DNA of 64,000 nucleotides from positions 1 through 64,000 of the forward strand of contig JAHLEZ010000053.1 of the NCBI GenBank assembly GCA_020726505.1, read 5' to 3'. Below, in pieces: positions 12,494 through 25,343 of this stretch. The DNA is from Leptodontidium sp. MPI-SDFR-AT-0119. Taxonomy: Eukaryota > Ascomycota > Leotiomycetes > Helotiales > Leptodontidiaceae. A program made the translations under genes and the position numbers. The notes beneath the pieces are model-generated. The model did not search any database, was not told the origin of the DNA, and saw only the letters and a program-made list of their open reading frames with translations. Within the stretch, counting starts at the first letter, position 1. Each line of letters starts with the position of its first letter.

Positions 12494-15400
12494 ATGGCGA
12501 ATACTTTAGCGGAGCTAAAGTTTATTCCGGAAATACTTAATAACACAACTATACTAAGAAAAACGACAAATCCTGGCTTAGTCTTTACAAGAGACGTAAT
12601 AGAATACTCGCGGAAGTTCCGTGAGTCCTATTACGACGGCTATTTTAAAAGAGAATTCCTTTTTTAAGACTTTTAGGAGTACTTTAAGGACTAGACAGTA
12701 AACGAGTTTAATTTAATTAAGGGCACAGAACACAAATACCTTAAGGACGACTTACGAGCTTTTAGTGTGTTTATATAACGAGGAAAGGGGACGAGGACGG
12801 CAAAGGCTTTGGTAGAGATAGTGTAAGCTAAGGAGAATTTATAATTAAAGGACTAAGTGGAAATGTAATTTCGGAATTACCCCGAATTAGTACTGAAACA
12901 GCTCCAGGAATTAGTCTCTCGCTTACTACCGCTGTTCTCAATAACACTTTAATAGAATTAACCCCTAATGTCTTTATAACACTAACTAAAGGTTATTATT
13001 TATTCCGTGAAAGAAGACACTCTTTTAAAAGAATCAGGAACGAAGCCTATAAAGACAATTTAACTATTAAGGTCACTTAAGATTTCCCTTACTAAAGGAG
13101 ATAAAGCCGACGATTTATATAGTATAACCCCACCAGTAGTCCTAAAAAAGGAGTTCTTATTTACTCTTAGGAGGGATCCCTTAAGTAATTTCTACTTATG
13201 GAAATTAAATAACTATGCGTTGTTAAATCCTACACTAGCGCTAGTAATATACTCACGGGACGGGTTACTACTACTATTTAAGGTTCCTAGGACTATCGGA
13301 CCACATACGGAGCCGATTCGGCTATTATAATATGTTATAGATTTATTAACCTTAGACTAGGCGAAATCGTTGGTAAACCTTATTAAGATATATATTAAGG
13401 AGCTCTAATATAGCGAGGACAAGGACTACTTAGATAAAAAGCTCTAAATCTTCGCCGACCTGTGTTAAAGAGTATTAATTAAGACTAAGGTTTAAAACCG
13501 AGCCTTTCCGTTAATATTACGAGACGGAGTTAGTTCGTACTATTACCGGTACCTCTAAAATAAGGGGTACTTATTTAATAAGCTTGTTAGGACGACTCGC
13601 GAACACTTTAAGACGGAGGAGAGAATTAATAAGTTCTTTAGCCGGTGGTTTAGTCTGACTTTCTCGTTATTTTAAAAGGAGCGTTACTAAAAGGGAAAGC
13701 CGGTACTAACTTAATTAAAGAACTTCGCTAAAGAATTACAGAGTATTTAGCTTGGCCTAAAAGACAATAATATACGGAACAATAAGACGCTCCGCGACAA
13801 GCTTATATAAAGAGTATTAGGGAACCCCCTCTTTAATATAGCCTTATTTAAGGCACCCCTTACCTTTCTTATATTAATAAATAGTCTTTGCTCCGCCGTC
13901 GGCGTTAAAGTAACTCATAGCTCGGGATCGAGGGTAAGTAAGTACTCCGGATCTAATCTAAATCGCTACTAATCCTACGTCGTAAAAGGAACGGCTTATT
14001 ACTCCGACTACAGGATGAAATTTTTAAGTGGAAATAAACGCGGAGACAAATTCTAGCCTATACTAGGCTATATAAGCTGTATTATTTATAAAAAGACGGA
14101 CTATTATAGTAGTCGCCACTTTAATAAAGAGTAAGTAGCGTTTAAGGCGAGATACTTCGTTACACGTAAGGCCGAAAGAGTGAGAGCCACGGAAAAGACT
14201 TTTAGGAGCTACTTAGCTTATATTAAAGGAATTAACCCTAATTTAGACTAAAACCGGACTATATCCGGATACTATTTAGAAGGTCACGAGGATATAGATT
14301 TAGACACTTTAATAAATAACGACGACTTATTAAACGATTCCGACGACAATAAGAGCGATAGAATTGTAAACTTCACGACTGTATTTATAGCAAGTAATAT
14401 ATAATATAATACGCAGGAAGTTATAGGGCAACTTAAGGAAAGGAAGGCTATACACGTCTTAGAGAGTAAGATTAAGAAGCCTGTAACTAGTAAGGCCTAT
14501 ACTACGTAATAAACAGACCGATTTTTCTAAGGCCTACTAATTAATATAAGGGCATTAAATAAAAACACGGGAAGACTTAATTAATTGCGCGTATTATAGC
14601 GAATTTAAGATATTAAGTTTAACACTAGCTAGGCGGGCTAGAGCCGGATCACATTCGGTGCCAGTTCGCGACCGTCCCTAGGAGTCGCTATAGTTAATAC
14701 CCCTACTAGACAAATAGACTTCTAAATCGTGGACGTAGATATCCCGTTTCTAGTTTATTTATAATAGTTAAATACGCTTAACGCGTAATACAATAACCTG
14801 CACAATGTCTTGATTTAGGGCAATAAGAAGCACTTAATTGTGCAGAAGCATAGGCATTTATAGCTACTTTTGGATTAATATTGTCAACTGCTAGACACTT
14901 TTACTAGAACAATAAATACGTGTCACTTAACCGAACTAGAAATACGTCGGCTTTATAGGCGTTTTAGACACCCTTTAATAAGACGTCTTTAACACCTGCT
15001 AAATCAGGCCGGCTATAAGCATAACTCGGAAATCATATTAAGAGTTAAAGAGATGTGTAAGTATTGCCAGAAACATATAAATGCTTTATATAAGTTCCGC
15101 TTTAAGCTACAAGACAATGTCAACTTCAATTATATAGTCTACGTTAATATCGCGATGTTTAAAAAACAATATACCCTTTACATTATAAATAGAATAACAG
15201 GTTTTAGTGCGGCGAAACTACTTTAAAAGGCCCCCGGTTCGACTACGGCTTAGGCTACCTTTAACGTATTTAAGTTAATATAGATTAACACTTACCTTAG
15301 ACCCCCGGATTTCGTCGTGTACGATTATAGTACTAATTTTAATTTTAAAGAGTTTTAGAGTATACTTAGATTTATAAGTAATACTTTTAAACTAGTACTT

Positions 15401-17727
15401 GTAGAGGTATATTATTTAATTAGTAAAGTTAAGCGATACTACCGCCTATTACGCCGTGCCTATAAAATCGTTACTAAAGAGTACCTTAAGCTAAGCGACG
15501 AAGATCGACTGCAAATAGTAGTAAAAGTAGTGAACGATATAGTTAGACTTAATAGGCTTATCCTTATACTACTTGTTTTCGGCGTATACCTTAGAATAAT
15601 AGAGTTAGACCTTTTAAATCTATTAATTAAGTAACGTGCAGCTACGGTTAAGAAAGTTATAAAAGAAGTACAGAAAATTTATATAACGCGCAAAGTTAAC
15701 GATGCGTTAGCTACACGAAACGGCCCCGGAACCACTTATATTTACGATCTTTATTTTAATAATTAAGTTTTAATATATTAAGAAAGTAAAAGATAGATAG
15801 GACCTTACGATTTCTTAAGTATTAAAGGAGAATTATATAGGATTAATATAGGAAATAAGAGAATACGTACGTTCCGATTAACTATAATTCGTCCCTTTAA
15901 AATAGACACCTTTGGCATTAAACGACAGAAAGAAAACTTATTAGAGGATATTTATAAATAACATCTAGGATCCCCGGTTAAAAACGCCACCGAAATAACA
16001 CCGAATTTACCCCGAATCGCTATTTAAATTCTATTTACGAAACATATCTTAGATTTACTAATTATTAATAACGATTATAATACTAAAGTGTTTTTAACAG
16101 AGAAGGAGACAAGGGACTAGGAGCTATTTATTAAACTTCGTACTAAAGGGAAGATTACAGCGCTTAGACTACTATTCCAGCAGTCTCGAAGGACGGAATA
16201 CGAAGCACTTATTAAAAGAGGTGTTTTTATGCCTATTTATAAGGACGACCTTAAAGTAAGAGGCCACTATATCTTTAAGTTAAGAATAGTAAACGAGGTT
16301 AAAGGCAAGGAGACGTTAGCTTTATATAAGAAGTTAAGACTAGTAATTTAGTGCTTTAATAATAAAAGAAAGAGAGAAATATTAACTTAGTCTCTAACAA
16401 TCTAACGGTCTAATTAACGGTTACTTATATTTCTAGCCGCTACCGTTAAGCACCTAAATCGCCTCCGAAACTAGTCTAAATCCCATTTAGCTATTAGGGA
16501 TATTACTTAAGCCTACGTCTAAGTAAAGACAAGGCTTCTCCGAGACATTTTTACATAGCCACCAGAAGAAATCGCAAGAGATTTCCCTCTTAGCACAATA
16601 TTTATAATAGTACTACCGTTATATAGTATACTTAAGTCCGGAAACTATTAGTTTAACACATATTATAAGCACTATATAAAGAACTTACAAATAGAGACAT
16701 TAATATACGACTTATACTTACTAATTAGTACTAAGGAAAACTATGACTTTAGAGTCGTAAGGATATAAATAGACGACACCTTAATTTTAGGAAATAATAA
16801 CTTCTTAATAAGAGAGTAAAATAAGATTATTAAGGCCGGTTTCTTAATAAAGCTAATACGAGTACTTTTCCTTACTAAAACTATTACGTTTAATAGGTGT
16901 ACAATTACTATAGACGGGGACAGCCTTTATATGTCTCAGAAGGGTCAAGGAGTAAGACTAGAGCTAGTTAACGTAGGAAAAGAGGACTATAAGAAGGCTT
17001 ATAAGGAGTAACGAGCTCGTGCGGCCTATTTTATTATTATATATTAGCCGGAAGTAACATTTAATCTCTTAGTTATAGCGTAACACTAGGATCCGACGAA
17101 AGACGACGTTAGGGCCTTAAACCTACGCCTTAAATAGTAAATAAACAACCTAGAAAGAGGACTTCAATACGTACTAGTTAACTTATAGTCCGCGAAAGTT
17201 TACGTTTTTATAAACGGTTTTTTTGCTAATAACAAGGACCTGAGTTCATAGATAGGTTTTGTATTAGTAATTAGTGCCGAAACGGTGGGGGATACGCAGT
17301 TTACCTTAACTAGTAATATCGTACATACTAGCTCAATAAAATGCAAGAGAGTAACTCGTGTAGTGCTCGCATTGGAGTTGTATATTATGGTAGCTAGCAT
17401 TGATATATTAATTTCCCTTAGTACTACTATTAATATAATAACTGACAAGCTTGGTATTTCACGTCTCCTTACTATCGTTTACACGGATTTTTTGTCTCTT
17501 TATGAGTGTATTGTTAAGCTTAGTACGACGAAAGAGAAGCGCCTAATGATCGATATTATAGCTATTCGTTAATTATACAAACGTAGAGAGCTGACAGAGG
17601 TTTAATAAATTAATAGCACTAATAATCCTGCTAACGCTATAACGAAGAGTGCTCTAAATAAGGCTCTTCGGGATTTTATTAATACTAATATACTTACTAT
17701 TAAAATAGAGGGTTAGGTTTAACGGTT
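12494..17727 (+). pseudogene. Copia-2 gag-pol polyprotein (GAG, PR, IN, RT, RNase H), RIP-degraded
   Basis: ATG 12494 (MANTLAELKFIPEI) opens a frame of about 1,740 codons. In order: a long gag to about 14500; a protease-like TFGASSRPSLG near 14650; GAG_pre-integrase (LRRLYRRFRHPLIRRLQHLL, CKYCQKH) at 14900-15090; integrase core (VYDYSTNFN, then KVKRYYRLLRRAYKIV) at 15120-15700; RT at 16060-16900 with IDDTLILG near 16770; and RNase H at 17000-17700, where the 17285-17572 stretch is open (CKRVTRVVLALELYIM). The end reads EGWVQR-like. This is a widespread fungal copia type. Stops replace Gln and Trp throughout. Confidence 0.88.
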
Positions 17728-18360
17728 AGCCGGAGCTGATTTAAATTAGTAACAGAGGGGTTTCGCGCTCGTTAATTTTTTATTTATATATTTCCTTATA
17801 ACTCTTATTTTATTAATTTATTACTTATGATTATTTTTATATTTAATTAATTTATAAAGTTAAAAACACACTTAATTTAGTTTTAAACACCCTTTAATTT
17901 AAAGCACTAACGGGCGGCCTTACGACGACACTTTAATAAGGACAAACTGCCGGTTTTATTATAGGGGGCTACTCCCGTATAATAGTATAAAGAAAGTGTC
18001 GCCACAAAGAACTTATTACGAAGTTAATTCGAAACAAGGCCGAATCCCTTACTTATATATATTTAAGAGAGGTTCTTCCTTCTCTTTCGCGTTATAGCGG
18101 CGACTTTAGTAGGGGCGCTTAGTAAGAGGATTATCTTTACTGCTGTCCTCCTTATTACGCTTAGTAGCGGCAGAGGAGACGACGGTAAGGAGCTGACTTA
18201 AGATTAATATTGTTTTTTATAGTTAACGTTATTAATACTTAAAAGCTTTAATATTAAAAAGGAATAAAGGGGGTTAACTTATTACTTGCGCGTTAGTAAA
18301 GCCAGCGATTTCCCGGTGTATAGCGCGGGTTTTCTTTAATAACGTTAACAATAATTCCTT

Positions 18361-18534
18361 TGTCGTTATACTCGGGTGGTACCACTGATTCCGGTTTAGA
18401 ATCGACACATTTAAGGGGTAAAATCTTGTGTGGTAAAATGTGTATTTAAGGAAAGGAGAGTTCTGTACGAGAGCTCTCTTTAAATACTCGATAAGCGAGT
18501 ATGTGAGTAGAACGTAACGATTATTAAACTAACA
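18361..18534 (+). repeat. TRIM-like element, first 174-bp LTR
   Basis: Nearly identical to 19426-19599; few transition differences, so it is the least diverged LTR pair in the stack. Confidence 0.9.
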
Positions 18535-19425
18535 CTGGCAGTTTTTCCTTTTCGAGAAACGTCTCCCTCGAACTAAATATTAACTTAGTAGCTAGTAATT
18601 AATTGAATAAATAACGACGAGTCTCTAAATACAAAGAAGCTGATTATTCTTTATTCTTATTTATACTCTCAAAAGCCTTAGTACTGGAGTTAATATAACT
18701 GGTATAAGACCCCTTGCGGTGGAACTTATCGGCTATTTAAGTTAATTTGGTACCGAAGCGAAATTGTCGTTAAAGTACACGAAGCTTGCTAAGACTTAAT
18801 TTCTAAATCGAGTAACGTGGCTTTAAAGAAAGGGGGAAAAATCGGAAAAAGGAGGTATCGAAAGGAAGCTTGATAACTAGTAATTTTAAGGCGTGTAGAA
18901 GAGGGGATCGAGCTGGCTTAATAAAGAGGTCGAAGTTAGCGTATTGCTGTAGGAGGTCGTCTGCGGCAAAGGAAAAGGGGTGTATTCGAAAAGAAGTAAT
19001 CGTCCTGCCTTTTACTTGAGAAAGAATCTCACCGGCTTCGAACTTATCGCTGCGGGGGTCGTTGCAGCGGAGAAAAGGGGTAATTCGAAAAAGAAGAGGT
19101 CTTTTAAATAAGTGTTTCGAAGGAAAGAGCTTTGACTAGCTTAGTAAAGAGGTCGACGTTAATAATTTTAAGGCGTGCAGAAGTCGTGTAGTGGACACAG
19201 TAATTTGATATTATGTAGAGAGCGAATACTACACGTAAGAGGTTAAAAAGCCTTAAAAGTATTATCAGAATACTAAAAAGCGAATATTATAGTATTCCGA
19301 ATATATCTCCCTTAGTATATCGTACGAAGTAGTGGAGAGCGAATACTGTATAGCTTTAAGGATATCTCTTCGAGTTTAGCTAATTAACTTGTTAATTAAT
19401 TACTAAGTAATTCGCAATTAATTAA

Positions 19426-19599
19426 TGTCGTTATACTCGGGTGGTACTATTGATTCCGGTTTAGAATCGACACATTTAAGGGGTAAAATCTTGTGTGGTA
19501 AAATGTGTATTTAAGGAAAGGAGAGCTCTATACGAGAGCTCTCTTTAAATGCTTGATAAGCGAGTATGTGAGTAAAACGTGACGATTATTAAACTAATA
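19426..19599 (+). repeat. TRIM-like element, second 174-bp LTR
   Basis: Matches 18361-18534; the last base pair of the CA end is TA here. Confidence 0.9.
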
Positions 19600-20444
19600 T
19601 CCTTAGTAGTCTTTAGTACGCTAGCGGCGGCGACTAATAATGCCGAATTAATTAATTTAGCGGCAGTAATAATGGCTTCTTTATTTTTCGCTTTAAAGGC
19701 GGTAATTAAACGAAGGTACTTTTTAGTAATAAACTACGGGATCTGTTATATATTAGTAACTGTATATCTAAAGTACTTTCGGCGAGGATTTGGATACGAT
19801 TTAAAATAAGAAAAGAAATGGGAATACTTACTAAGTTACACTGAGATTTCTTTATCGCGTAATACGCGTATTTCTTGCTCTTAGGATTGTTAAAGGAGTA
19901 TTCGTGGGACGGGTTCTTTACGAAGAGGCGGACGCACCGAATGTAGCATTTGCGGTAGGCGACGTCAAGAGCTCTTGTAGGAATTAGTATAGGCACTGTT
20001 TTTAGTTAACACACTGTTTCCTTACTAAATTATTTCTAAAAAGTATATTTACTTTTAGATTATTTATTTAATTTAATATAGTCTTTTTAGAAATGTCAGT
20101 TTTTGAGTTATATTAAACGAATTAAAGAGATCAGAAAGTAGTATACGTATAATAGTTATATATGTGTTGACTAAAGAAGACTTTAAACTTTTAAGGGGAG
20201 GCGATATATATATATTTATTACGTTATATAATACTAGGGGTTCTTATTATTACTAGTTCTCGCTTACGCCTCGCTTTGGTACTGTACTATATTTAGACCC
20301 CTTTTAGGGCACTTTCGGCGCCTTGTCGGATCGGGATTAGACGTTGTTAGGTACTCTGTCATTTTGTTATTATTGTTTTTTATATTATTAGTTATTTGCT
20401 TTTACGTGTATTAGAAATGGTTTTTTTAAAAGAAGTTCTGCCTG

Positions 20445-20712
20445 TATTAGTTTATAAGTCCTTATATAAGTATACTTTAGTCTAGAAAGGGGGTGCGGGT
20501 TAAAGTCAAGGGTTAGAACTTAGCCGGACTAGGTTCGGAGGACATTCGGTGGGGTTTCGTAGGGGTTCCGTAGTATATAGTCTGGCTCCCCTCGCACTCT
20601 CTTTAGAAATACATAGATTTTTAAACTATATATTTAACTATTCTGTCGTTATACTCACATTAGAATATATTCACATATGCGGCGTGGTACATAAACCGGT
20701 ATTACACCGACA
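20445..20712 (+). repeat. Copia-2 3' LTR
   Basis: 268 bp, same length as the 5' LTR; followed directly by TSD TTACT. Confidence 0.92.
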
Positions 20713-20717
20713 TTACT

Positions 20718-23700
20718 ATTAGCTTTACGCTTACTATTAATCCCTTAAAAGTAACGACTATATTATTATAAAACTAGGGTTACTAGCTAAGAGAACGCCT
20801 AGCGAGTTCCAGAGTTAATAATATAATTAGACTAATAGACAATAATTATTTAAAAGTTTGCGTTTACTTAATATTTATAAACGCCGAATTAAAACATAAA
20901 ACTTTATTAAGAATCTAAAGGGCTATCTCTAAGGTTATTAAGCCTAAGAACGAGAACGCTACTAGGTATTTATACTCCCTTAGAGTTAAGTAAGTTACGC
21001 CTATAGGGAGTATTCACCCCCCTAATATTACGTCCACCCCTTCTTTCCTTTTTATTTTAAATATAAAACCCCTTTTACGCTCCTTACCTTCTTCGACAGT
21101 ATCCCGACACTAATATACCTCTATAAAACTTCTAGAAACCTCTAGAAGTAGCCACGCCAGTGTCTTAATTAAAGAAAATATACTAATAACAAATCTTATA
21201 TTAATCTCTAAGAATCAGAAATACTTAAATCTATACCTTTTTAGTATACAGCGCTTCCCCTAGCTAATTATAAATACTAGCGCTATTGTCAAACCTACTT
21301 CTATTACTAATCCTTTATATACTACAAAGCCTTTACGTTAACAAGTATAACGTATAATAAAGCCTAAAAAGTATATATAATTTAGACTTAACGGTCCTAC
21401 TTTACACTAAAAGCCTACACTAAAAGTGGCCACTCTCTAATACACACGCTAACATATAAACCTAAATTCTTAAAAACCTAAAAGGTATATAGTAAAAAAA
21501 GAGACGGGAACCTCAGAGCCTTTATACCCTTAGAATTAAACAGACCCCCCTTAATTCGTTCTTATTATATAAAGAATGTATTCTAAAGACTATACCAATT
21601 TACTTTAAAATATACGAACCTAGCTCTCTCTCGTACACGAGTCGACTATAAAAGCCCCTTCTCTCTTAACTTCTTCTCTTTAACCGCGAGATAAGCTACC
21701 GATTTTAAAGCGACGTAAAAAAGCTTACTAACGTCTAATCGTTAAGATCTTCTTGATTAACGCCGTAGTATTTCACATGTAAAGTAGACGGAAGTCCGAA
21801 GTCGAGATATTCGTGGTTACGTTTTAAGAGATTAACGCTTTAATTAATTAAAGAAGTTAAGAACGAGAGAAAGCCGCTGCCTTAACTGCTCTGACTGTCG
21901 AACTCACTCACCGTCGATAGTTAGCTACACAGTTTGCACTTTTTATTTAAGAGCTAGACATAAAACTAATAATTCCCCCGGAATACGCTAATTAAAAACA
22001 CGTATTCTCTAAAGTAAAAAGTAATATTCTCCCCCCCTACTACTCTTACGACTATAAAATTAAGCTAAAAAGAGAGGGTAAAAAAGCACTTAAGTATTTA
22101 CTACTTTATAAGATGTCGGCTAAAGAGCTTAAGGCTGTTAAAGAATATATTACTGACAACTTAAATAAAGGGTTTATCGAGCCGTCTTAAACACTGTTCG
22201 CCGCCCTTATTCTATTCGTTAAGAAACCGAATGACTCTCTACGGTTATATATTAACTTTTAGGTACTAAATTCCCTTACTTAAAAGGACTAATATCCCCT
22301 ATTTTTAATTAATAAGACCTTAGCTTGTATTACTAATGCTCGTATCTTTACTAAACTAGATATTCGTTAAGCTTTTTACTAAATCCGAATAGACCCGGCA
22401 TTAGAGGAATATACAACCTTTTGTACGAGATACGGCGTATATAAGTGTAAAGTTCTTTTATTTAGTCTAATAAATAGCCTTACTATTTACTAGCGTTATA
22501 TAAACGACATTCTCTTTGACTACCTTAATAACTTTTATATAGCGTACTTAGACGACATCCTTATTTACTTTAAAGATCCCTTATAATATTATATTCACGT
22601 TAAAAAGGTACTTTAACGCCTTAGTAATGCCGGCCTATAAGTTAATCTAAAGAAGTATAAGTTTGGAGTCACTAATACTAAGTACTTAAGATTTATTATA
22701 TTAACCTTTAGTCTAAAAGTTGACACTAAGAAGGTCGCTATTATTCGTGAGTAGATTTACTCTAGCTTTATTAAAGGTGTATAATCCTTCCTCGGTTTTT
22801 ACAACTTTTACTAGAGATTTATCCGCGACTATAATATTATAGCGAAACCTCTTATTTAGCTCACTAAGAATAACGTTCCCTTCCGCTTTATTATAAAATA
22901 TAAAGGTGCCTTTAACCTCTTAAAATATACTCTTACGTCTGCGCCTCTTTTACGACACTACTAACAAGATTTGCCCTGCTTCCTAAAGACGGATACTAGT
23001 AATAGTGTTATAGCAAGAGTCCTTTCTTAATAATATAGAAACGACTAGTTCCTTGTTACTTTCTTTTTAAAAACTATACTACTTACTAAGCTCAACTACG
23101 CCGCATACGACAAAGAAATGCTAGCTATTATTAAGTCCTTTAGGCACTAACGTGCTAAGTTAATAAGAGCCCCCTACTAAGTCCGTATTATAACAGACTA
23201 TAAGGCCTTAGAATACTTTATAACTTCTAAGTAATTAAATATTAAATAAACAAAATAGGCAAAGTTTCTAGTAGACTATAATTTCATAATTACGTATTAT
23301 TTTAAAATCTATAATCCTTTAGTAGACGTACTTTCTTGTAAGTTAAACGAATTAGATTAGTAAAATTCCGCGAAGAAAACTTAACGCCTTTAATAACTCT
23401 TACGCTAAGACTAAGTTAACCCTCGCTTACTATTTATAGAGTTACGGCCGTTAGACGACGTTAACGCGCTAATAGTAAATATTAAGCTCGTTACCCTCAC
23501 ACTAATATTCTTTATTATATAACAAATACTAGAGGCTAATCGTACCGCTCTCTCCCTACAAGCTTTATATAAACAAGCTATATCAGACTCCCTAGGCAAA
23601 TTCAGCCTCGAGGGCGACCTCTTACTTTACGACGGCCGCCTTATAGTTCTTAATGTTAATTACCTCTAAACCCTCCTTATATAAGAGGTTTATAATCAAG

Positions 23701-25070
23701 TCACCATAGTACACCCCAGTATTAAGAAGACGATTCAATTACTCTCTTCTCAGTATTAGTGGCACAAAATTACGTCGACAGTCTAGTAATATTACCGTAA
23801 TTGTTATACCTATTAATAAATCTAAGTCCCTTAGGATAAAAAGCCTAAACTCCTTTATCCCCTCCTTGTTCCGTCTTGACTATAAGAATATATTATAGTA
23901 AACTACTACTCCTTTACTAAAGACAAGCACGGATTTAATAATGTTCTCGTCTTTATTAATAAATTTAATAAACAAGCTGTTAGTATCCCCTACTAGAAGA
24001 CGACAGATGCCCAAAAGCTAGCCATTATATATATTTACTATATATATCGTTACTTTAGCGCTCCCTTGACTATTACTTTTAATAGAAGTCCTTAGTTTGT
24101 TTTTAGGTTCTAGACCGCCCTTAGCTAAATCCTCGAAACCAAGCTATAGCGGTCTACTGCTAATTACTTATAAACAGACGGCTAGACTAAAGTTTATAAC
24201 TAATACTTATAGAGACGCCTTAGACCCTTCGTTGCTTATTATTAAGATAATTAATTAAAGTATTTCCTTATTATAAACTACGCTCAAATGTCCCTCCCTT
24301 ACGATTCTCTAAGAGGACTCTCTCTATTTAAGGTCGTTTATAGATATATACCACGCACGGATTAGGATTAAAAAATTAACTTACTAGACTTAGCTACCCC
24401 TGCTAATAAGCTTAATACTTAACAAGCCATTAATTATACTTAACGTTATAAGAAAACATAAGATATAGCTCGGTCGAACCTCACTGTGGCCTAGGCCAAG
24501 ATAGCCCGGTCCTATAACGCTTCTCGCCGCGATGTCGACTTTAATAAAGACAGCCTAGTTTGGCTTAATATGCGTTACTTTAAGACACTCCGTTTATTTA
24601 AGAAGTTAAATATACTAACTAATAGACTATTTAGAGTAATCGAGAAGGTAAGACACTCGTACCGCCTAAAACTACTAGCGAGTATAAAGGTCTATAACGT
24701 CTTCTTAGCTAGTAAGCTACGTAAAAATCCTAATAATCCCTTACTAGGCTAAGTATAAGATGCCCCCCCGCTAATTAACATTACTGGCGACGACAAATAA
24801 AAACTAAAAGAGGTACTTGCCTGCCGCAAGAAGGGCAAGACTTTGTTCTACTGTGTTACTTAGCTTAATTAAGACGTTAATTTAGACTAATACGACGCCT
24901 TTAACCTCAAATATACTTTGTATAAAGTTAAAGACTTTTACCTTAATAACTAAAACTAAGTAAGACCCCCTACTAAGCTCCCTTAATAAATTAAAGCATA
25001 AGAAAATAGTATTAACGACTACGAGGACTTTAATAACAATAAGGAGATAGACTAACGCTTAAAGGCGAGC
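20718..25070 (+). pseudogene. Gypsy pol, second part (RT, RNase H, integrase, chromodomain-like end)
   Basis: After the Copia-2 insertion the Gypsy frame resumes. RT begins near 22000 (YYSYDYKIKL, GFIEPS, FVKKPNDSLRLYINF) with the catalytic YLDDILIY at 22545-22568 intact. RNase H follows with LVTFFLKT and LNYAAYDKEMLAIIKSF (23090-23150), then a degraded integrase (VTIVHPSIKKTIQLL near 23700, KDKHGFNNVLVFINKF near 23920). The C-terminus reads MRYFKTLRLFKKLN, FRVIEKVRHSYRLKL (24570-24700) and a chromodomain-like CVTxLNxDVNLDxYDAFNLKYTLY region around 24850-24930. Stops are frequent. Confidence 0.88.
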
Positions 25071-25091
25071 TTTTTTTAAAGGGGGAGGTAG

Positions 25092-25338
25092 TATAACGAC
25101 CGTCGACGCCTAAAGCCTTATTTCCACCGGCTCTACTTAGTACTTCCCAATCGGGACGTACCGAGATTACTATAATACTAGGTATACCGACCTTTTATAT
25201 ATAGACTTCTTTTCTCCTTACCTTCTTTCCTTTATAATTGTAAATTCTAAGTTAATACTTAGTATCGTCATATGTCCTGTGTTAATATGTGAGGCGTCAG
25301 TTACACGTGATTGCCGTCTTTCTAGGGCAAGCGTCACA
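25092..25338 (+). repeat. Gypsy 3' LTR
   Basis: 247 bp starting TATAACGACCGTCGACG (RIP version of TGTGACG...) and ending GCGTCACA, followed by TSD CAAAT. Confidence 0.95.
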
Positions 25339-25343
25339 CAAAT

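Larger units (their letters stand above)
18356..19604 (+). mobile_element. TRIM-like non-autonomous LTR element nested in Copia-2, with TSD TCCTT
   Basis: Two 174-bp direct repeats (18361-18534 and 19426-19599) start TGTCGTTATACTCGGG and end AACA/AATA. They are flanked by the exact duplication TCCTT (18356-18360 and 19600-19604). Only 891 bp lie between them, with no pol-like frame, so this is a terminal-repeat retrotransposon in miniature or a large deletion derivative. The interior has imperfect internal repeats (AAGAGGTCGA..., GAGAGCGAATACT). The strand is arbitrary because no coding frame is present. Confidence 0.88.
18040..19996 (-). pseudogene. Antisense accessory ORF in the 3' region of Copia-2, cut by the TRIM-like element
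   Basis: Opposite to pol, the minus strand between 19996 and 18040 reads as protein-like text once the TRIM (18361-19599) is taken out. The first part (19996-19810) is RKCYIRCVRLF, then NPSHEYSFNNPKSKK and AIKKSQCNLV, a Cys/His-rich motif where Tyr codons (TAC) sit at sites suggestive of former Cys (TGC). After a frame change near 19780 it continues YLRLITAFKAKNKEAIIT and across the TRIM junction KELLLTLLKKTRAIHREI, then RRYNAKEKEEPLL. The Cys/His spacing suggests a small zinc-binding protein, but I do not recognise a family. No start codon is clear. Confidence 0.45.
11900..20717 (+). mobile_element. Copia-2 LTR retrotransposon inserted in the Gypsy element, with TSD TTACT
   Basis: The 268-bp LTRs lie at 11905-12172 and 20445-20712, and TTACT flanks them at 11900-11904 and 20713-20717. 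The element is 8.8 kb including a 1.24 kb nested TRIM-like element. It belongs to a different copia family from Copia-1: larger gag, longer LTR, and about 1.5 kb between the end of pol and the 3' LTR that carries an antisense ORF. Confidence 0.94.
9096..25343 (+). mobile_element. Gypsy (Ty3-type) LTR retrotransposon inserted in Copia-1a, with TSD CAAAT
   Basis: The 247-bp LTRs are at 9101-9347 and 25092-25338. The exact duplication CAAAT flanks them at 9096-9100 and 25339-25343. A polypurine tract (AAAGGGGGAGGTAG) abuts the 3' LTR. The element is itself split by Copia-2 (11905-20712). Removing that leaves about 7.4 kb, a usual Gypsy length. Confidence 0.95.

Noticed and set aside
19579..19809. 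76-codon plus-strand frame with hydrophobic segments
   Set aside because: It begins inside the TRIM LTR and crosses its junction, so it cannot be an ancestral gene; the antisense text is more coherent.
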